64,000 bases of DNA, taken from Pantoea sp. WMus005. Its GTDB lineage: Bacteria; Pseudomonadota; Gammaproteobacteria; Enterobacterales; Enterobacteriaceae. Both the position numbers and the translations under genes were made by a program. Positions 16,571-26,524 of this stretch are shown here, piece by piece (within the stretch, counting starts at the first letter, position 1; each line of letters starts with the position of its first letter). The stretch is taken from NCBI RefSeq assembly GCF_013415305.1, contig NZ_JACBXU010000001.1:496001-560000 (forward strand), given 5' to 3'. The notes beneath the pieces were generated by a model, which was not told the DNA's origin, ran no database searches, and saw only the letters and a program-made list of their open reading frames with translations.

Positions 16571-18787
16571 ATGAAAAGAAGAGAAGTTTTACAGACCGCC
16601 GCCTCCGCTCTGGTGGGGGCTCTCTCCGTGAGCACCTTTTCCAGCTACGCTGCAAAAAGTAACGGTATCGCCCTGAAGCCGGTTGATGCCACTGACATTC
16701 CTAAAGGCGACGTGCCTATCCTGACGCCGGAAAATGTCTACGCGATGCCACCGCAGTTCTGGCAGGGCTTTGAAGGCAAACTCTGGATTGGTAAAGCGGG
16801 TGTGGATGCCAGTAAACCCGGCAACCAGATCCCGGTTTTCCTGCGCGATGCCAGCGGTAAAGTCTCCGGGATTGCTCAGCCTATCCCACTGAACAAAGGT
16901 AACTTTGCGCAGTTCATTCAGGATAATGCCGCACTGATTGCCAATCCCTCGCATTCGATGGCTGTCGAGGACAGTAACGGTCAGACACTGTTCAACATCG
17001 CGGATGTCAGCCGTCCTGGCGCTGCAGATTTCAGTCAGCGTCTGGCGCAGCCAGCAGGTTATCAGCTGATTGGTGAGATCCCGTCCGTAGAAGAGTTACG
17101 CAAAACCCGCCCGCTGTTTGAAGGGGCCAAGATTAAGCTTAAAAGCTGGCATGAAGGGCGTGAAGTCGGCGGCGGCGAGTTTGTCGGCAGCTTCCAGCCT
17201 GCTCAGAATGATGGCGGCGTAAACTTTGCCGGTGAGGGCTTTCACTGGCGCCGCGTGGTAGATGATTATAACCGCCTGACGCTGTTTGATTTCGGTGCAA
17301 TTGCCGATGGAAAAACCGATACGGCGCCCGCCATTATGGCGATGTTCCAGTGGTCACAGCAGGCTAACCAGCAGATCTGTGTCCAGTTCCCGGCCGGCAC
17401 CTTTATGGTTTCCGCCTGCAACCTTGGCAATAAGAATCTCAATTTATTCCGCATCTCAGGGGCAATGGTTAACTTCGGGTACTTCCCTGCAACAACCATT
17501 GTCTCGGATGGCAAGTCAGATTTCGTCTTTGAGATGAATGCCCGTCGCGTCGAGCTTTCTAACCTGATTTTTAACGGTAACAGTGATAAAAGCCCGAATC
17601 AGCAGGGCTTTTTCCATAACACCTGTCCTGGCGGACAATTTTTCCGTGGGGCCTGCCTGCGCTTTAACGCTGTCGGCGGCACCGCCATCAGTCTGCAGGA
17701 TACCCTCGATTGCAAAATTGATCAGTGGTACGCCTCACGCTGCTCAGGTGATGTTATTAAGTCGGGCTGGTCAGGCCAAAAGCAGGGCAACTGGGATCAT
17801 AGCACCGCAATCGAGCTGTCAAACTTCAATGCGCAGCACTGTCGCGGCGGCAAGGTTCTTAACCTGGCGCGCTGCGCCCAGTCGATTATTCACAATGGCT
17901 GGATTGAGCACTGTGAAAATCCAGGCGATATCTCCAACGGCCAGTGGATCATCGATGCGCTAAGCCTGGAGGATTGTAAGAATCCGCTTATCGCCCATAA
18001 CAGCCGCCTGAATATGCGTCAGACCAGCCTGCAGTCGGGCAGCTGGATAGACAACTCCATGCAGGGTGAACGTCTGCTCAACATCTGGGAGATGGGATCA
18101 ACCCGCGTTGAATCTTATGGTGTCGCCCTGGATGGCAGCCTGAATTATAACTACATCACTTCGCGCTGGCGTTTAGAGAACAATACTAACCAGGAGACCT
18201 GGTTTGATCTCGGCAGCCTCTACTCACCGACGGTCGGTGATTCGTGGGAGGTCGAGATTTTCGGTCAGTCGCAGTTCAGCAACGGCAGTGGTGATCAACC
18301 GCTGATGAACCTGATCGGTGATAAGACGACGGGCGGCCGTGCGGTGATCCATGTGCAGCGCAAGAAAGGGCTGTCGGAAGCGAGCTGGTCTGCCGAAGGC
18401 AGCAGTCCGATTGTCGACGTACGTTACGTCGCTGAGCATGACACTGATGTCCGCCTCTTCGTCAAACTGGCAGGCTGGACGCCGTCAGCCGTCGTGCTGG
18501 TAAAAACCACCGGTAAAGACCGCTTTGTTACCGGACGCTGCGCGCGGGTTAATGCGGTAATGGAGAAAGGCAATCCGCCGTCGGGTGACGCGACTAAACG
18601 CGCGCCACAGCGCTTCAGCCTGCATAACGGTAAAGCAGGTGTGGGTGCCAACGAACAGGGCGATCTGCTGATGGCTTCCCGTCCGCTCTCTGCCGAACAG
18701 GTCGATACCAGTAAGCCGGAAGGGTTTGTTTCCGTGGTCATCAACGGTAAACAGGTCGCACTGCCTTACTTCGCGATTAAGTCGTAA
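16571..18787 (+). CDS. amsF: AmsF/WceF-type beta-helix exopolysaccharide depolymerase
   Basis: 738 residues. The N-terminus MKRREVLQ plus a hydrophobic stretch to SSYAAK resembles a twin-arginine signal (KRREVLQ), so export is expected. From about residue 235 the stretch FDFGAIADGKTDTAPAIM opens a right-handed parallel beta-helix of the pectate lyase/tailspike type that runs to about 560, followed by beta-rich C-terminal modules. The P. stewartii homologue WceF is known as a biofilm-modifying glycanase with a phage-tailspike-like fold that cuts the organism's own stewartan. The same trimming role is inferred here. Confidence 0.87.
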   Translation: MKRREVLQTAASALVGALSVSTFSSYAAKSNGIALKPVDATDIPKGDVPILTPENVYAMPPQFWQGFEGKLWIGKAGVDASKPGNQIPVFLRDASGKVSGIAQPIPLNKGNFAQFIQDNAALIANPSHSMAVEDSNGQTLFNIADVSRPGAADFSQRLAQPAGYQLIGEIPSVEELRKTRPLFEGAKIKLKSWHEGREVGGGEFVGSFQPAQNDGGVNFAGEGFHWRRVVDDYNRLTLFDFGAIADGKTDTAPAIMAMFQWSQQANQQICVQFPAGTFMVSACNLGNKNLNLFRISGAMVNFGYFPATTIVSDGKSDFVFEMNARRVELSNLIFNGNSDKSPNQQGFFHNTCPGGQFFRGACLRFNAVGGTAISLQDTLDCKIDQWYASRCSGDVIKSGWSGQKQGNWDHSTAIELSNFNAQHCRGGKVLNLARCAQSIIHNGWIEHCENPGDISNGQWIIDALSLEDCKNPLIAHNSRLNMRQTSLQSGSWIDNSMQGERLLNIWEMGSTRVESYGVALDGSLNYNYITSRWRLENNTNQETWFDLGSLYSPTVGDSWEVEIFGQSQFSNGSGDQPLMNLIGDKTTGGRAVIHVQRKKGLSEASWSAEGSSPIVDVRYVAEHDTDVRLFVKLAGWTPSAVVLVKTTGKDRFVTGRCARVNAVMEKGNPPSGDATKRAPQRFSLHNGKAGVGANEQGDLLMASRPLSAEQVDTSKPEGFVSVVINGKQVALPYFAIKS

Positions 18788-18947
18788 CAGCTTGCATCAC
18801 GGCCGCCACAATGGAGGCGGCCGGTTTTGACAGGAGTACTACCTTTGGGTGCGTTATCCCGTAAAGCATTACTTTAATCAGAGTTCATTTTGCCCATTGC
18901 GGATCTGGGCGGCTTTCAGAATTAAAAAAAATTCATTCGGAGTTGTT

Positions 18948-20210
18948 ATGAAAATTTTATTGGTGGGTAACCATACCTGTGGGAATCGCGGGGATGGCGC
19001 GATTCTTCGTGGACTGATTGATTCAATGAGGTCTGCACGCAGTGATTTAGACATTGACGTTATTAGCCGTTATCCAACCAGCTCCGGTTATCTGCTCCAG
19101 CAGGATATTCAGCAGGATGCGCTGTATCTGCACAACAGCAAGTCAGGCAAAGGTCTGGTCGGTTCGTTTAAGCGTAAAGTCGCGAACCGCCTGATGCCCG
19201 ATATCATGATGGCGCATCTGGGCAAGGGCGGGATCTTTAAGTCTTTCTCTGTTCCGCCTCACCTGAAAGCGTTTACGGACAGCCTGGCAAAATATGATGC
19301 AATTATTCAGGTTGGCGGATCGTTCTTCGTTGACCTGTATGGCGTGACCCAGTTTGACCATGCGCTTTGTGCGCTGATGGCGAAAAAGCCGATCTATCTG
19401 ATCGGTCACTCGGTGGGGCCATTCCAGAACCCGCGCGTCAATGCGCTGGCGAATTTTGTCTTTGATCGGGTCGACAGCCTGGTGCTGCGCGAGTCAGTCA
19501 GTCTTGATCTGATGAAGCGTGATGGCGTGACCAGCTCTAAAGTGGCGGCTGGTGTGGATACCGCTTTCCTGGTGCGTGCGCGTGAAGTCGAAAATCCGAG
19601 CCATAACCTGCTTTACTGGCAGGGTATTATCGATGGCCGCAAAACCATTGCGATTACGGTACGTGAACTGGCGCCGTTTGATAAACGTCTTGGTGTAACC
19701 CAGAAAGAGTATGAAGAGGCGTTTGGTCGGGTAATTAATGCCATGATTGCTGAAGGCTATCAGGTCGTGGCGTTCTCCACCTGTACCGGCATCGACAGCT
19801 ATGCCAAAGATGACCGCATGGTTGCACTGACTCTGCGTGACCACGTGACGCAGCCTGAACATTATCATGTCATCATGGATGAGTTTAATGACCTGGAACT
19901 GGGCATCCTGCTGAGTCATTGCCATCTGACCATTGGTACACGCCTGCACTCAGCGATTATCTCCATGAATTTTGGCACCCCGGCTGTGGCGATCAACTAC
20001 GAGCACAAGTCGATGGGTGTGATGAACCAGCTTGGTCTGCCGCAGATGGCAACCGATGTAAAAAGCCTGATGGATGGCTCGCTGATCGACAAGGTCAAAA
20101 CGGTCCTTGCCGATTACGACAACATCAAGCTTAAGGTCGACACGGCCGTTGCGAATGAAAGGGAAATTGGCAACCGGATCACTGAAGAGATTCTCAAAGT
20201 ATTAGGGTAA
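18948..20210 (+). CDS. amsJ: Polysaccharide pyruvyl transferase family protein (AmsJ-like)
   Basis: Adds a pyruvate ketal from phosphoenolpyruvate to a sugar of the repeat unit, giving acidic polymer. 420 residues from ATG 18948, which has GGAG five bases upstream; an upstream in-frame start at 18849 would add an unlikely 33 residues. Family signatures: VGNHTCGNRGDGAILRGLID at the N-terminus, IQVGGSFFVDLYG, YLIGHSVGPF, and near the end TRLHSAIISMNFGTPAVAIN with the conserved Arg and His. Matches AmsJ in position between amsF and amsK. Confidence 0.87.
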   Translation: MKILLVGNHTCGNRGDGAILRGLIDSMRSARSDLDIDVISRYPTSSGYLLQQDIQQDALYLHNSKSGKGLVGSFKRKVANRLMPDIMMAHLGKGGIFKSFSVPPHLKAFTDSLAKYDAIIQVGGSFFVDLYGVTQFDHALCALMAKKPIYLIGHSVGPFQNPRVNALANFVFDRVDSLVLRESVSLDLMKRDGVTSSKVAAGVDTAFLVRAREVENPSHNLLYWQGIIDGRKTIAITVRELAPFDKRLGVTQKEYEEAFGRVINAMIAEGYQVVAFSTCTGIDSYAKDDRMVALTLRDHVTQPEHYHVIMDEFNDLELGILLSHCHLTIGTRLHSAIISMNFGTPAVAINYEHKSMGVMNQLGLPQMATDVKSLMDGSLIDKVKTVLADYDNIKLKVDTAVANEREIGNRITEEILKVLG

Positions 20211-20214
20211 TGTG

Positions 20215-21438
20215 ATGAAACTGACTTTTTTCACCATGCGTTTCCCGGTTGCCTCTGAGACATTCGTACTAAATCAGGTGACCCATTTTATTGATGCCGG
20301 TTACGAGGTGGAGATAATTTCAGTCTTTCCCGGCGATTTAGTGAACCGGCATGCTGCATTTGATGAGTATGGTCTGGCAGCGAAGACACACTATCTGCTG
20401 CCGGAAGAGAAGATTTCAATTGTCGATAAGCTGAACCAGCGCATCAGGCTGGTGCTGCCAAAAGTGACCCGGCCGTCGCTGCTGCGTTCACTGAATGTGC
20501 GCCGTTACGGTGCACAGTCCAGCAAACTGCTGCTGCCGTCGATTGTGGCGAATGCAAAGCAGACCTTCACCGCAGATGTATTTCTGGTACATTTCGGCTA
20601 TGCCGGTGCGCTGGCGAACAAACTGCGTGAACTGGGTGTGCTCAAGGGTAAACAGGCAACCGTGTTTCATGGCGCCGATATTTCGCGTCGTCACATTCTG
20701 GAAGAGCACAAACTTGATTATGTGAATCTGTTCCGCCAGAGCGAGCTGATGCTGCCTATCAGCCATCTGTGGGAGAACAAACTGATTGAGATGGGCTGCC
20801 CGCCGGAAAAAATTCACGTTACGCGAATGGGTATTGAGCCGGAGAAGTTTAACTTCAAGCCGCGTCAGGCGTTCCAGACGCCGCTGCGTATCGTTTCAGT
20901 CGCGCGTCTGACCGAGAAGAAAGGGCTGGATGTGGCAGTTAAAGCCAGCGCCATCCTGAAACAGCGTGGCGGCCAGTTTCAGTACACCATCATCGGTAAC
21001 GGTGATCAGGATGAGATGATGCGTGATTTCATCGCCCGCGAGGGAATGGAAGATTGCGTTAGCATGCCGGGCTTTAAACCGCAGGAGGAGATCCGTCGTG
21101 CACTGAGCGAGGCTGATATTTTCCTGTTGCCATCCAAAACTGCCGCAGATGGGGACATGGAAGGCATTCCGGTCGCACTGATGGAGGCAATGGCGGTCGG
21201 CCTGCCGGTGGTCTCAACGTTCCACAGCGGCATTCCGGAACTGATTGAGAACAACGTTTCAGGCTGGCTGGTGGAAGAGGACGATCCTGAGGCCCTGGCG
21301 GAGACGCTGCTGAAGCTCTCTCAGGGCGAAGTGGATGTGGCACCGGTCGTCGCGGCCGCACGTCACAAAGTTGAGACTGAATTTAATCAGCATATCGCCT
21401 ACGGCGAACTGGCACAGATTCTGGAGCAACTGGTGTGA
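20215..21438 (+). CDS. amsK: GT4-family glycosyltransferase (AmsK-like)
   Basis: 407 residues from ATG 20215 (AGGG seven bases upstream; GTG 20212 is also in frame), identical in length to AmsK. GT-B enzyme with FPVASETFVLNQV at the N-terminus, as in WcaL-type transferases, and IVSVARLTEKKGLDVAVKA, ADIFLLPSK and GIPVALMEAMAVGLPVVST in the donor-binding half. Adds a side-branch or late sugar of the repeat unit; the exact sugar is not visible. Overlaps amsL by four bases (GTGA). Confidence 0.87.
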   Translation: MKLTFFTMRFPVASETFVLNQVTHFIDAGYEVEIISVFPGDLVNRHAAFDEYGLAAKTHYLLPEEKISIVDKLNQRIRLVLPKVTRPSLLRSLNVRRYGAQSSKLLLPSIVANAKQTFTADVFLVHFGYAGALANKLRELGVLKGKQATVFHGADISRRHILEEHKLDYVNLFRQSELMLPISHLWENKLIEMGCPPEKIHVTRMGIEPEKFNFKPRQAFQTPLRIVSVARLTEKKGLDVAVKASAILKQRGGQFQYTIIGNGDQDEMMRDFIAREGMEDCVSMPGFKPQEEIRRALSEADIFLLPSKTAADGDMEGIPVALMEAMAVGLPVVSTFHSGIPELIENNVSGWLVEEDDPEALAETLLKLSQGEVDVAPVVAAARHKVETEFNQHIAYGELAQILEQLV

Positions 21439-22775
21439 GTGGATTTAAGTCACAGGCGATTTGGCTGTTCGGCAGCACCTGCTTTTCGGCGGTGCTGCAG
21501 GTTGCACAGCTAAGTTTTCTCGCCCGCAAACTGGAAACCCACGAGCTGGGGCTGTTAGCCATCATCAACGCCATCCTTGCGGTGGCGGGTGTGCTGCAGG
21601 ATATGGGGATGAGCAGTTATCTGGTGCATCGCCAGAACATTACCCGTCGTGAGCAGAGCACCATCTACTGGGTGAACGTCTCACTCAGCTTATGTACCGG
21701 TCTGATCATGCTGCTGATCGCCTTCCCGGTCTCCTGGTTCTATCATCTGCCAGAGCTGGTGGGTCTGATCATGCTGACCAGCCTGAACTTCCTGGTGCTG
21801 GGGCATCTGTCGCAGTATCAGGCGCACTACATCAAAACCAAGCGGATGGTGTCGCTGGCGAAGATTGAGATGGGCACCAAGCTGTTTGCCTTCCTCTGTG
21901 TGGTGGCGATGCTGGAGTTCACCTCGCTCACCGTGGCGGCGGCGATTCTTGGCTTGTTCATCAACGCCTTTACCCGCATCCTCTGCATGATTGCATTGGG
22001 TGAGAAGTCCTGGCGGCCGACCTGGGAGTTTGACAAAGCGACCTTCATTGGCGCGATTCGCTACGGCAGCTATCAGCTTGGTTCGCAGACCATTAACCAG
22101 CTGCGCACCCAGGCCGATGCCCTGGTGGTCGGTAAAGTGATGGGCGCTGAGATGCTGGGTGTGTACTCGCTGGCGAAAGAGCTGGTGCTGCAACCGCTGA
22201 AGCTGGTGACGCCGGTGATCAACCGCCTGGCACTGCCGCGCTTTGCTGAGAAACAGCACGATGCCGAGCAGCTGAAGAAGCTGTTCCTGAAGGGCACGCT
22301 GGGGATCATGCTGTTCAGCAGCGCGATGTACCTGGCGATTGGCATCCTGTCACCCGTCATTGTGCGTGTCCTGTATGGCGCATCGCATGAGCAGGTCTAT
22401 CACCTGATCCCGCTGATGCTGCTGTTTGGTATGCTGCGACCAATGGGGGGGCTGACTGGCGCGATTTCGCAGGCCAACGGACGGACCAATGTTGAGTTCT
22501 ACTGGAACATTGTGGCGAGTATTGTGGTTCTGGCGGTGCTGGCGACCACCTTTATCTGGCCAAACGTGCTCTATGTGGCGCTGACGCTCTCTATCTCGCA
22601 GATCCTGATTTCGGCACTGGCTCATCCGTTCTTCATTAAACCGGTTATTGGCATTCGGTTTATTCCTTATGCCCGGCAATGGGTGGCGGTGTCGGTGGTA
22701 TTTGTCGGCATCATGTTGCTGGTGAATCACTTTAATCTGTTTGTGATGCCGGAGTGGTTTGAAGGCTGGCTCTGA
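21435..22775 (+). CDS. amsL: Wzx-type repeat-unit flippase (AmsL-like)
   Basis: Flips the undecaprenol-linked repeat unit across the inner membrane. 446 residues, about twelve to fourteen membrane segments, polysaccharide-synthase branch of the MOP superfamily; the start SGFKSQAIWLFGSTCFSAVLQ and the early LVHRQNITRREQSTIYWVN are typical of WzxC-like proteins. GTG start at 21435 shares four bases with the amsK stop, suggesting translational coupling. Last gene of the exopolysaccharide unit, with a terminator 20 bases downstream. Confidence 0.9.
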   Translation: MSGFKSQAIWLFGSTCFSAVLQVAQLSFLARKLETHELGLLAIINAILAVAGVLQDMGMSSYLVHRQNITRREQSTIYWVNVSLSLCTGLIMLLIAFPVSWFYHLPELVGLIMLTSLNFLVLGHLSQYQAHYIKTKRMVSLAKIEMGTKLFAFLCVVAMLEFTSLTVAAAILGLFINAFTRILCMIALGEKSWRPTWEFDKATFIGAIRYGSYQLGSQTINQLRTQADALVVGKVMGAEMLGVYSLAKELVLQPLKLVTPVINRLALPRFAEKQHDAEQLKKLFLKGTLGIMLFSSAMYLAIGILSPVIVRVLYGASHEQVYHLIPLMLLFGMLRPMGGLTGAISQANGRTNVEFYWNIVASIVVLAVLATTFIWPNVLYVALTLSISQILISALAHPFFIKPVIGIRFIPYARQWVAVSVVFVGIMLLVNHFNLFVMPEWFEGWL

Positions 22776-22794
22776 TTACAGCACAGATATATCA

Positions 22795-22822
22795 ACGGGC
22801 GACCTCAGGGTCGCCCGTTTTC
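22795..22822 (+). terminator. Terminator at the end of the exopolysaccharide operon
   Basis: Perfect 10-bp stem ACGGGCGACC / GGTCGCCCGT with loop TCAG, followed by TTTCATTT. Separates the ams-type operon from galF. Confidence 0.82.
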
Positions 22823-23053
22823 ATTTATGGCTGGCCTCAGCCACCTGGTAACCGTGGAGAGAAATCGCAGTGGCGATATTCGATTACTGATTGTCTTTAC
22901 TCAGTTTATGTCGTCGCTGGCAATGGGCAAAATGCCGAATTTCCAAGTTACGACAGAGAGTTACTGTCCGCTTTTCAGATAAAGATTATACTTGCTCTTC
23001 CGGCCGATCCTGCATAATCGACCCACATCTTCATTTTATTAAACGGAATAAAT

Positions 23054-23956
23054 ATGACCAAGCTTAAAGCAGTAATCCCGGTTGCGGGCCTCGGTATGCA
23101 TATGCTCCCTGCGACTAAAGCCATTCCGAAAGAGATGCTGCCTGTCGTCGACAAACCGATGATCCAGTACATCATTGACGAGTGTGTTGCCGCGGGCATT
23201 AAAGAGATTGTGCTGGTCACGCATGCATCGAAAAATGCGGTAGAAAACCACTTCGACACCACCTATGAGCTGGAAGCACTGCTGGAAGCGCGCGTGAAGC
23301 GCCAGCTGCTGAGCGAAGTGCAGTCTATCTGCCCGCCAGGCGTAACCATCATGAACGTGCGCCAGGCGCAGCCGCTGGGCCTGGGCCACTCGATTCTCTG
23401 TGCCCGCCCGATGATCGGTGATAATCCGTTCGTGGTCGTGCTGCCAGACATCCTGCTGGATGATTCGACTGCTGACCACATGCGTTATAACCTCGCTGCG
23501 ATGGTTGCCCGTTTCGAAGAGACCGGCCACAGCCAGGTCCTGGCGCAGCATATGCCAGCGTCCAATCTGACTGAGTACTCGGTGATCACCACTGAAGAGC
23601 CGATTGATCACCCTGGTGACATCAGCACCATTACCGATTTCGTTGAGAAGCCAGAAGATACTGCCGGACTGAACTCCGATCTGGCGGCAGTCGGCCGCTA
23701 TGTGCTTTCTGCTGATATCTGGGCGGAACTGGAACGCACTGAGCCAGGTGCCTGGGGCCGTATCCAGCTGACCGATGCGATTGCCAGCCTGAGCAAACAC
23801 AAAACCGTTGATGTTTCGCTGCTGACCGGTCACAGTTTCGACTGCGGTCGTAAACTCGGTTACATGCAGGCGTTTGTCTCTTACGGCCTGCGCAGCAACG
23901 CACAGGGTCGTGATTTCCGCGAAGCTATCCAGACCATCCTCGCAAAACAAAAGTAA
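23054..23956 (+). CDS. galF: GalF, UTP-glucose-1-phosphate uridylyltransferase homologue
   Basis: 300 residues. The signature [23 protein letters not shown], with GMHMLP in place of the GTRMLP of GalU, identifies GalF. GalF is a weak or regulatory partner of the UDP-glucose pyrophosphorylase GalU and conventionally marks the left flank of enterobacterial O-antigen loci. Nucleotidyltransferase core about residues 8-270, with [16 protein letters not shown] and [12 protein letters not shown] 278-base gap precedes it; a TATACT at about 22986 could be a -10 but I see no matching -35. Together with galE it supplies UDP-glucose and UDP-galactose for the exopolysaccharide. Confidence 0.93.
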   Translation: MTKLKAVIPVAGLGMHMLPATKAIPKEMLPVVDKPMIQYIIDECVAAGIKEIVLVTHASKNAVENHFDTTYELEALLEARVKRQLLSEVQSICPPGVTIMNVRQAQPLGLGHSILCARPMIGDNPFVVVLPDILLDDSTADHMRYNLAAMVARFEETGHSQVLAQHMPASNLTEYSVITTEEPIDHPGDISTITDFVEKPEDTAGLNSDLAAVGRYVLSADIWAELERTEPGAWGRIQLTDAIASLSKHKTVDVSLLTGHSFDCGRKLGYMQAFVSYGLRSNAQGRDFREAIQTILAKQK

Positions 23957-23998
23957 TAAATTCGCCGCGTTCTGCGCGGCAGATTGAAAGGAGCTCAC

Positions 23999-25012
23999 AT
24001 GGCAATTTTAGTAACGGGTGGAGCAGGGTATATCGGCTCCCATACGGTACTGGCGCTGTTGCAGCGCGGTGATGATGTTGTGGTTCTGGATAACCTCTGC
24101 AATGCCTCACGCGAAGCGATTAACCGCGTTGAGAAACTGGCGGGTAAAAAAGCGACCTTCGTTGAAGGCGATATCCGTGACCGTGCCTGTCTGCGTGACC
24201 TGTTCGCCTCCAACAGCATTTCAGCCGTTATCCACTTTGCAGCCCTTAAAGCCGTAGGTGAATCGACCCGTATGCCGCTGGAGTACTACGAGAACAACGT
24301 AGCGGGCACCGTGGTACTGCTGGAAGAGATGCGTAATGCTGGCGTCTGGAACTTCATCTTCAGCTCATCAGCGACCGTCTATGGCGCAGATGCACCGGTT
24401 CCATACGTTGAGACCACGCCGATTGGCGGCACCACCAGTCCTTACGGCACGTCTAAGCTGATGACCGAATTCGTGATGCGCGACTTCGCTAAAGCAGAGC
24501 CGAAGTTTAAATCGATTGCTCTGCGTTACTTCAACCCGGTTGGCGCGCATGAGTCAGGCGAAATTGGTGAAGATCCGGCCGGCATTCCGAACAACCTGCT
24601 GCCGTACATTGCACAGGTCGCGATTGGTCGTCTGGAGAAGCTGGGTGTGTTTGGCGGCGATTACGATACGCCAGACGGTACCTGCCTGCGTGACTACATC
24701 CACGTGGTTGACCTGGCGGAAGGGCACCTGAAAGCACTGGATCATCTGAGCAAAGTGGAAGGCTACACCGCCTTCAACCTGGGCGGCGGCAAAGGCTTCT
24801 CCGTGCTGGAGATGATCAAAGCGTTTGAGAAGGCGTCTGGTAAAGCGATTCCTTTCGAAATCAAACCACGTCGTGACGGCGACCTGCCTGCGTTCTGGGC
24901 CGATGCCTCCCTGGCAAACACGACGCTCGACTGGCGCGTGACGCGCGGCATCGATGAGATGATGCGCGATACGTGGAACTGGCAGAGCAAGAACCCGGAT
25001 GGGTTTCGGTAA
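23999..25012 (+). CDS. galE: UDP-glucose 4-epimerase
   Basis: Interconverts UDP-glucose and UDP-galactose, the donor for the priming transferase and backbone enzymes. 337 residues from ATG 23999 with AAGGAG six bases upstream. Extended short-chain dehydrogenase: NAD site TGGAGYIGSH, catalytic SSSATVYG and YGTSK. Follows galF after 42 bases holding a small GC hairpin (GCCGCG/CGCGGC, 23964-23980) without a U-tract. The two genes are likely co-transcribed; a terminator follows. Confidence 0.95.
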   Translation: MAILVTGGAGYIGSHTVLALLQRGDDVVVLDNLCNASREAINRVEKLAGKKATFVEGDIRDRACLRDLFASNSISAVIHFAALKAVGESTRMPLEYYENNVAGTVVLLEEMRNAGVWNFIFSSSATVYGADAPVPYVETTPIGGTTSPYGTSKLMTEFVMRDFAKAEPKFKSIALRYFNPVGAHESGEIGEDPAGIPNNLLPYIAQVAIGRLEKLGVFGGDYDTPDGTCLRDYIHVVDLAEGHLKALDHLSKVEGYTAFNLGGGKGFSVLEMIKAFEKASGKAIPFEIKPRRDGDLPAFWADASLANTTLDWRVTRGIDEMMRDTWNWQSKNPDGFR

Positions 25013-25020
25013 CATCAAAA

Positions 25021-25045
25021 AGGCGAACTCAGGTTCGCCTTTCTT
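25021..25045 (+). terminator. Terminator after galE
   Basis: AGGCGAAC, loop TCAG, GTTCGCCT, then TTCTTATCTT; preceded by AAAA so it can also pair into a longer stem. Ends the galF-galE transcript. Confidence 0.8.
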
Positions 25046-25444
25046 ATCTTTGATTTGAATTATCTCATCAGACCTTTCTCAAAATTCTGATTGCATCACT
25101 CTGACGCATCAGCAACCATCACCTGCCCGATAAAATGCTCATTAGTTGAACTAACACCTGTCACATAATCGCATTTTATTCGTAATAGCTATACCTGAGT
25201 GATAGAATTTACGATTGTTGAATGATAAACCCACTTAAACAATTTCATTAATAAAGTGATATCAATCAACTGAATGCTGAACATCTGGCAGGTTTATGTT
25301 GTCAGCACACTCATTCGGTCAAAGATAATCAGCATCGTGGGAGCTGTAACCCAGGGGCGGTAGCGTGCCCTGAAAACGCCTATGATTGTCTGCTTTTTAT
25401 TCAGGCGCCCATGCCTCAGATAGCTTGTCAGGAATAAACACGTT
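25046..25444 (+). other. Leader of the O-antigen operon
   Basis: About 400 AT-rich bases without a gene, ending in a JUMPstart/ops element and then 75 bases to the rfbB start. Several TTGA and TATA-like hexamers occur (for example TTGAAC at 25145 and TATACC at 25190) but none pair with good spacing, so I call no promoter. A 29-codon frame opened by ATG 25274 ends at the TAG inside ops but has no ribosome site. Confidence 0.5.
25330..25370 (+). promoter_or_regulatory. Second JUMPstart element with ops, O-antigen unit
   Basis: Near-complete match to the JUMPstart consensus: CAGC at 25330, then GGGAGCTGTAACCCAGG, then the perfect ops core GGCGGTAGCGTG (25356-25367) followed by CC. Predicts that RfaH also controls rfbBDAC and the downstream glycan genes. 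Confidence 0.95.
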
Positions 25445-26524
25445 ATGAAGATACTTATCACTGGTGGTGCAGGTTTTATCGGTTCAGCGGTTGTGCGTCA
25501 TGTTATCAACAATACGAATGATGAAGTCATTAACGTTGATAAACTAACCTATGCAGGCAATCTTGAATCGTTGAAAGAGGTTAGCGGTAATCCACGCTAC
25601 ACCTTTAAGCAGATCGATATCTGCGACGGCCAGGCTATCACTGAAGCATTAAATGAATTTCAGCCTGATGCCATTATGCATCTGGCCGCTGAAAGCCATG
25701 TTGACCGCTCGATTACCGGCCCGGCCGAGTTTGTTCAGACCAACGTGGTTGGCACCTACGCACTGTTAGAAGCGACCCGTCAGTACTGGAACGCATTGCC
25801 TGAAGAACGTAAAGCAGCATTCCGTTTTCATCACATCTCTACAGATGAAGTTTATGGCGATTTACCGCATCCGGACGAAATGGACGGTGAACTGCCGCTG
25901 TTTACTGAAGAAACCCCTTATGCACCCAGCAGCCCTTACTCTTCAACCAAGGCAGCCAGCGATCATCTGGTTCGCGCCTGGGGCCGCACCTATAAATTAC
26001 CGGTGATTGTGACCAACTGCTCGAACAACTACGGTCCTTACCATTTCCCGGAAAAACTGATCCCGCTGATTATCAGCAACGCGCTTGAAGGCAAACCGTT
26101 ACCTATCTATGGCAAAGGCGACCAGATTCGTGACTGGCTTTATGTTGAAGATCACGCGCGCGCGCTCTATACCGTAGTGAAAAATGCAAAAACCGGCACG
26201 ACTTATAACATCGGCGGTCATAACGAAAAGAAAAACCTCGATGTTGTGATGAAAGTCTGCGAGCTGCTGGATGAGCTGCGTCCAAAAGCGACACCTTATA
26301 GCGATCAAATCACTTACGTTCAGGACCGTCCAGGGCATGACCGTCGCTACGCGATCGACGCCGCGAAGATTGAGAAAGATCTTGGCTGGAAACCGGAAGA
26401 GACGTTTGAAACAGGTCTGAAGAAAACGGTTGAATGGTACCTAAACAATTCACAGTGGGTTGAGCATGTGAAGAGTGGTGCATACCAGAACTGGATTGAA
26501 CAAAACTACGAGAAACGTAGCTAA
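25445..26524 (+). CDS. rfbB: dTDP-glucose 4,6-dehydratase
   Basis: Second step of dTDP-L-rhamnose synthesis, producing dTDP-4-keto-6-deoxyglucose. 359 residues, usual length. NAD site [14 protein letters not shown], the substrate loop [24 protein letters not shown] with the catalytic Thr-Asp-Glu, and [12 protein letters not shown] with the catalytic Tyr and Lys. First gene after the second ops; its stop overlaps the rfbD start by one base (TAATG). Equivalent name rmlB. Confidence 0.96.
   Translation: MKILITGGAGFIGSAVVRHVINNTNDEVINVDKLTYAGNLESLKEVSGNPRYTFKQIDICDGQAITEALNEFQPDAIMHLAAESHVDRSITGPAEFVQTNVVGTYALLEATRQYWNALPEERKAAFRFHHISTDEVYGDLPHPDEMDGELPLFTEETPYAPSSPYSSTKAASDHLVRAWGRTYKLPVIVTNCSNNYGPYHFPEKLIPLIISNALEGKPLPIYGKGDQIRDWLYVEDHARALYTVVKNAKTGTTYNIGGHNEKKNLDVVMKVCELLDELRPKATPYSDQITYVQDRPGHDRRYAIDAAKIEKDLGWKPEETFETGLKKTVEWYLNNSQWVEHVKSGAYQNWIEQNYEKRS

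Noticed and set aside
18849-18947. N-terminal extension of the pyruvyl transferase gene
   Set aside because: No conserved sequence before MKILLVGNH, and GGAG stands five bases before the ATG at 18948.
23039-23998. 319-codon minus-strand ORF opposite galF
   Set aside because: Antisense shadow of galF with no recognisable domain and atypical amino-acid composition.
25274-25363. 29-codon ORF through the second JUMPstart
   Set aside because: No ribosome site before its ATG; kept only as a remark beside the first JUMPstart, where the short ORF does have one.
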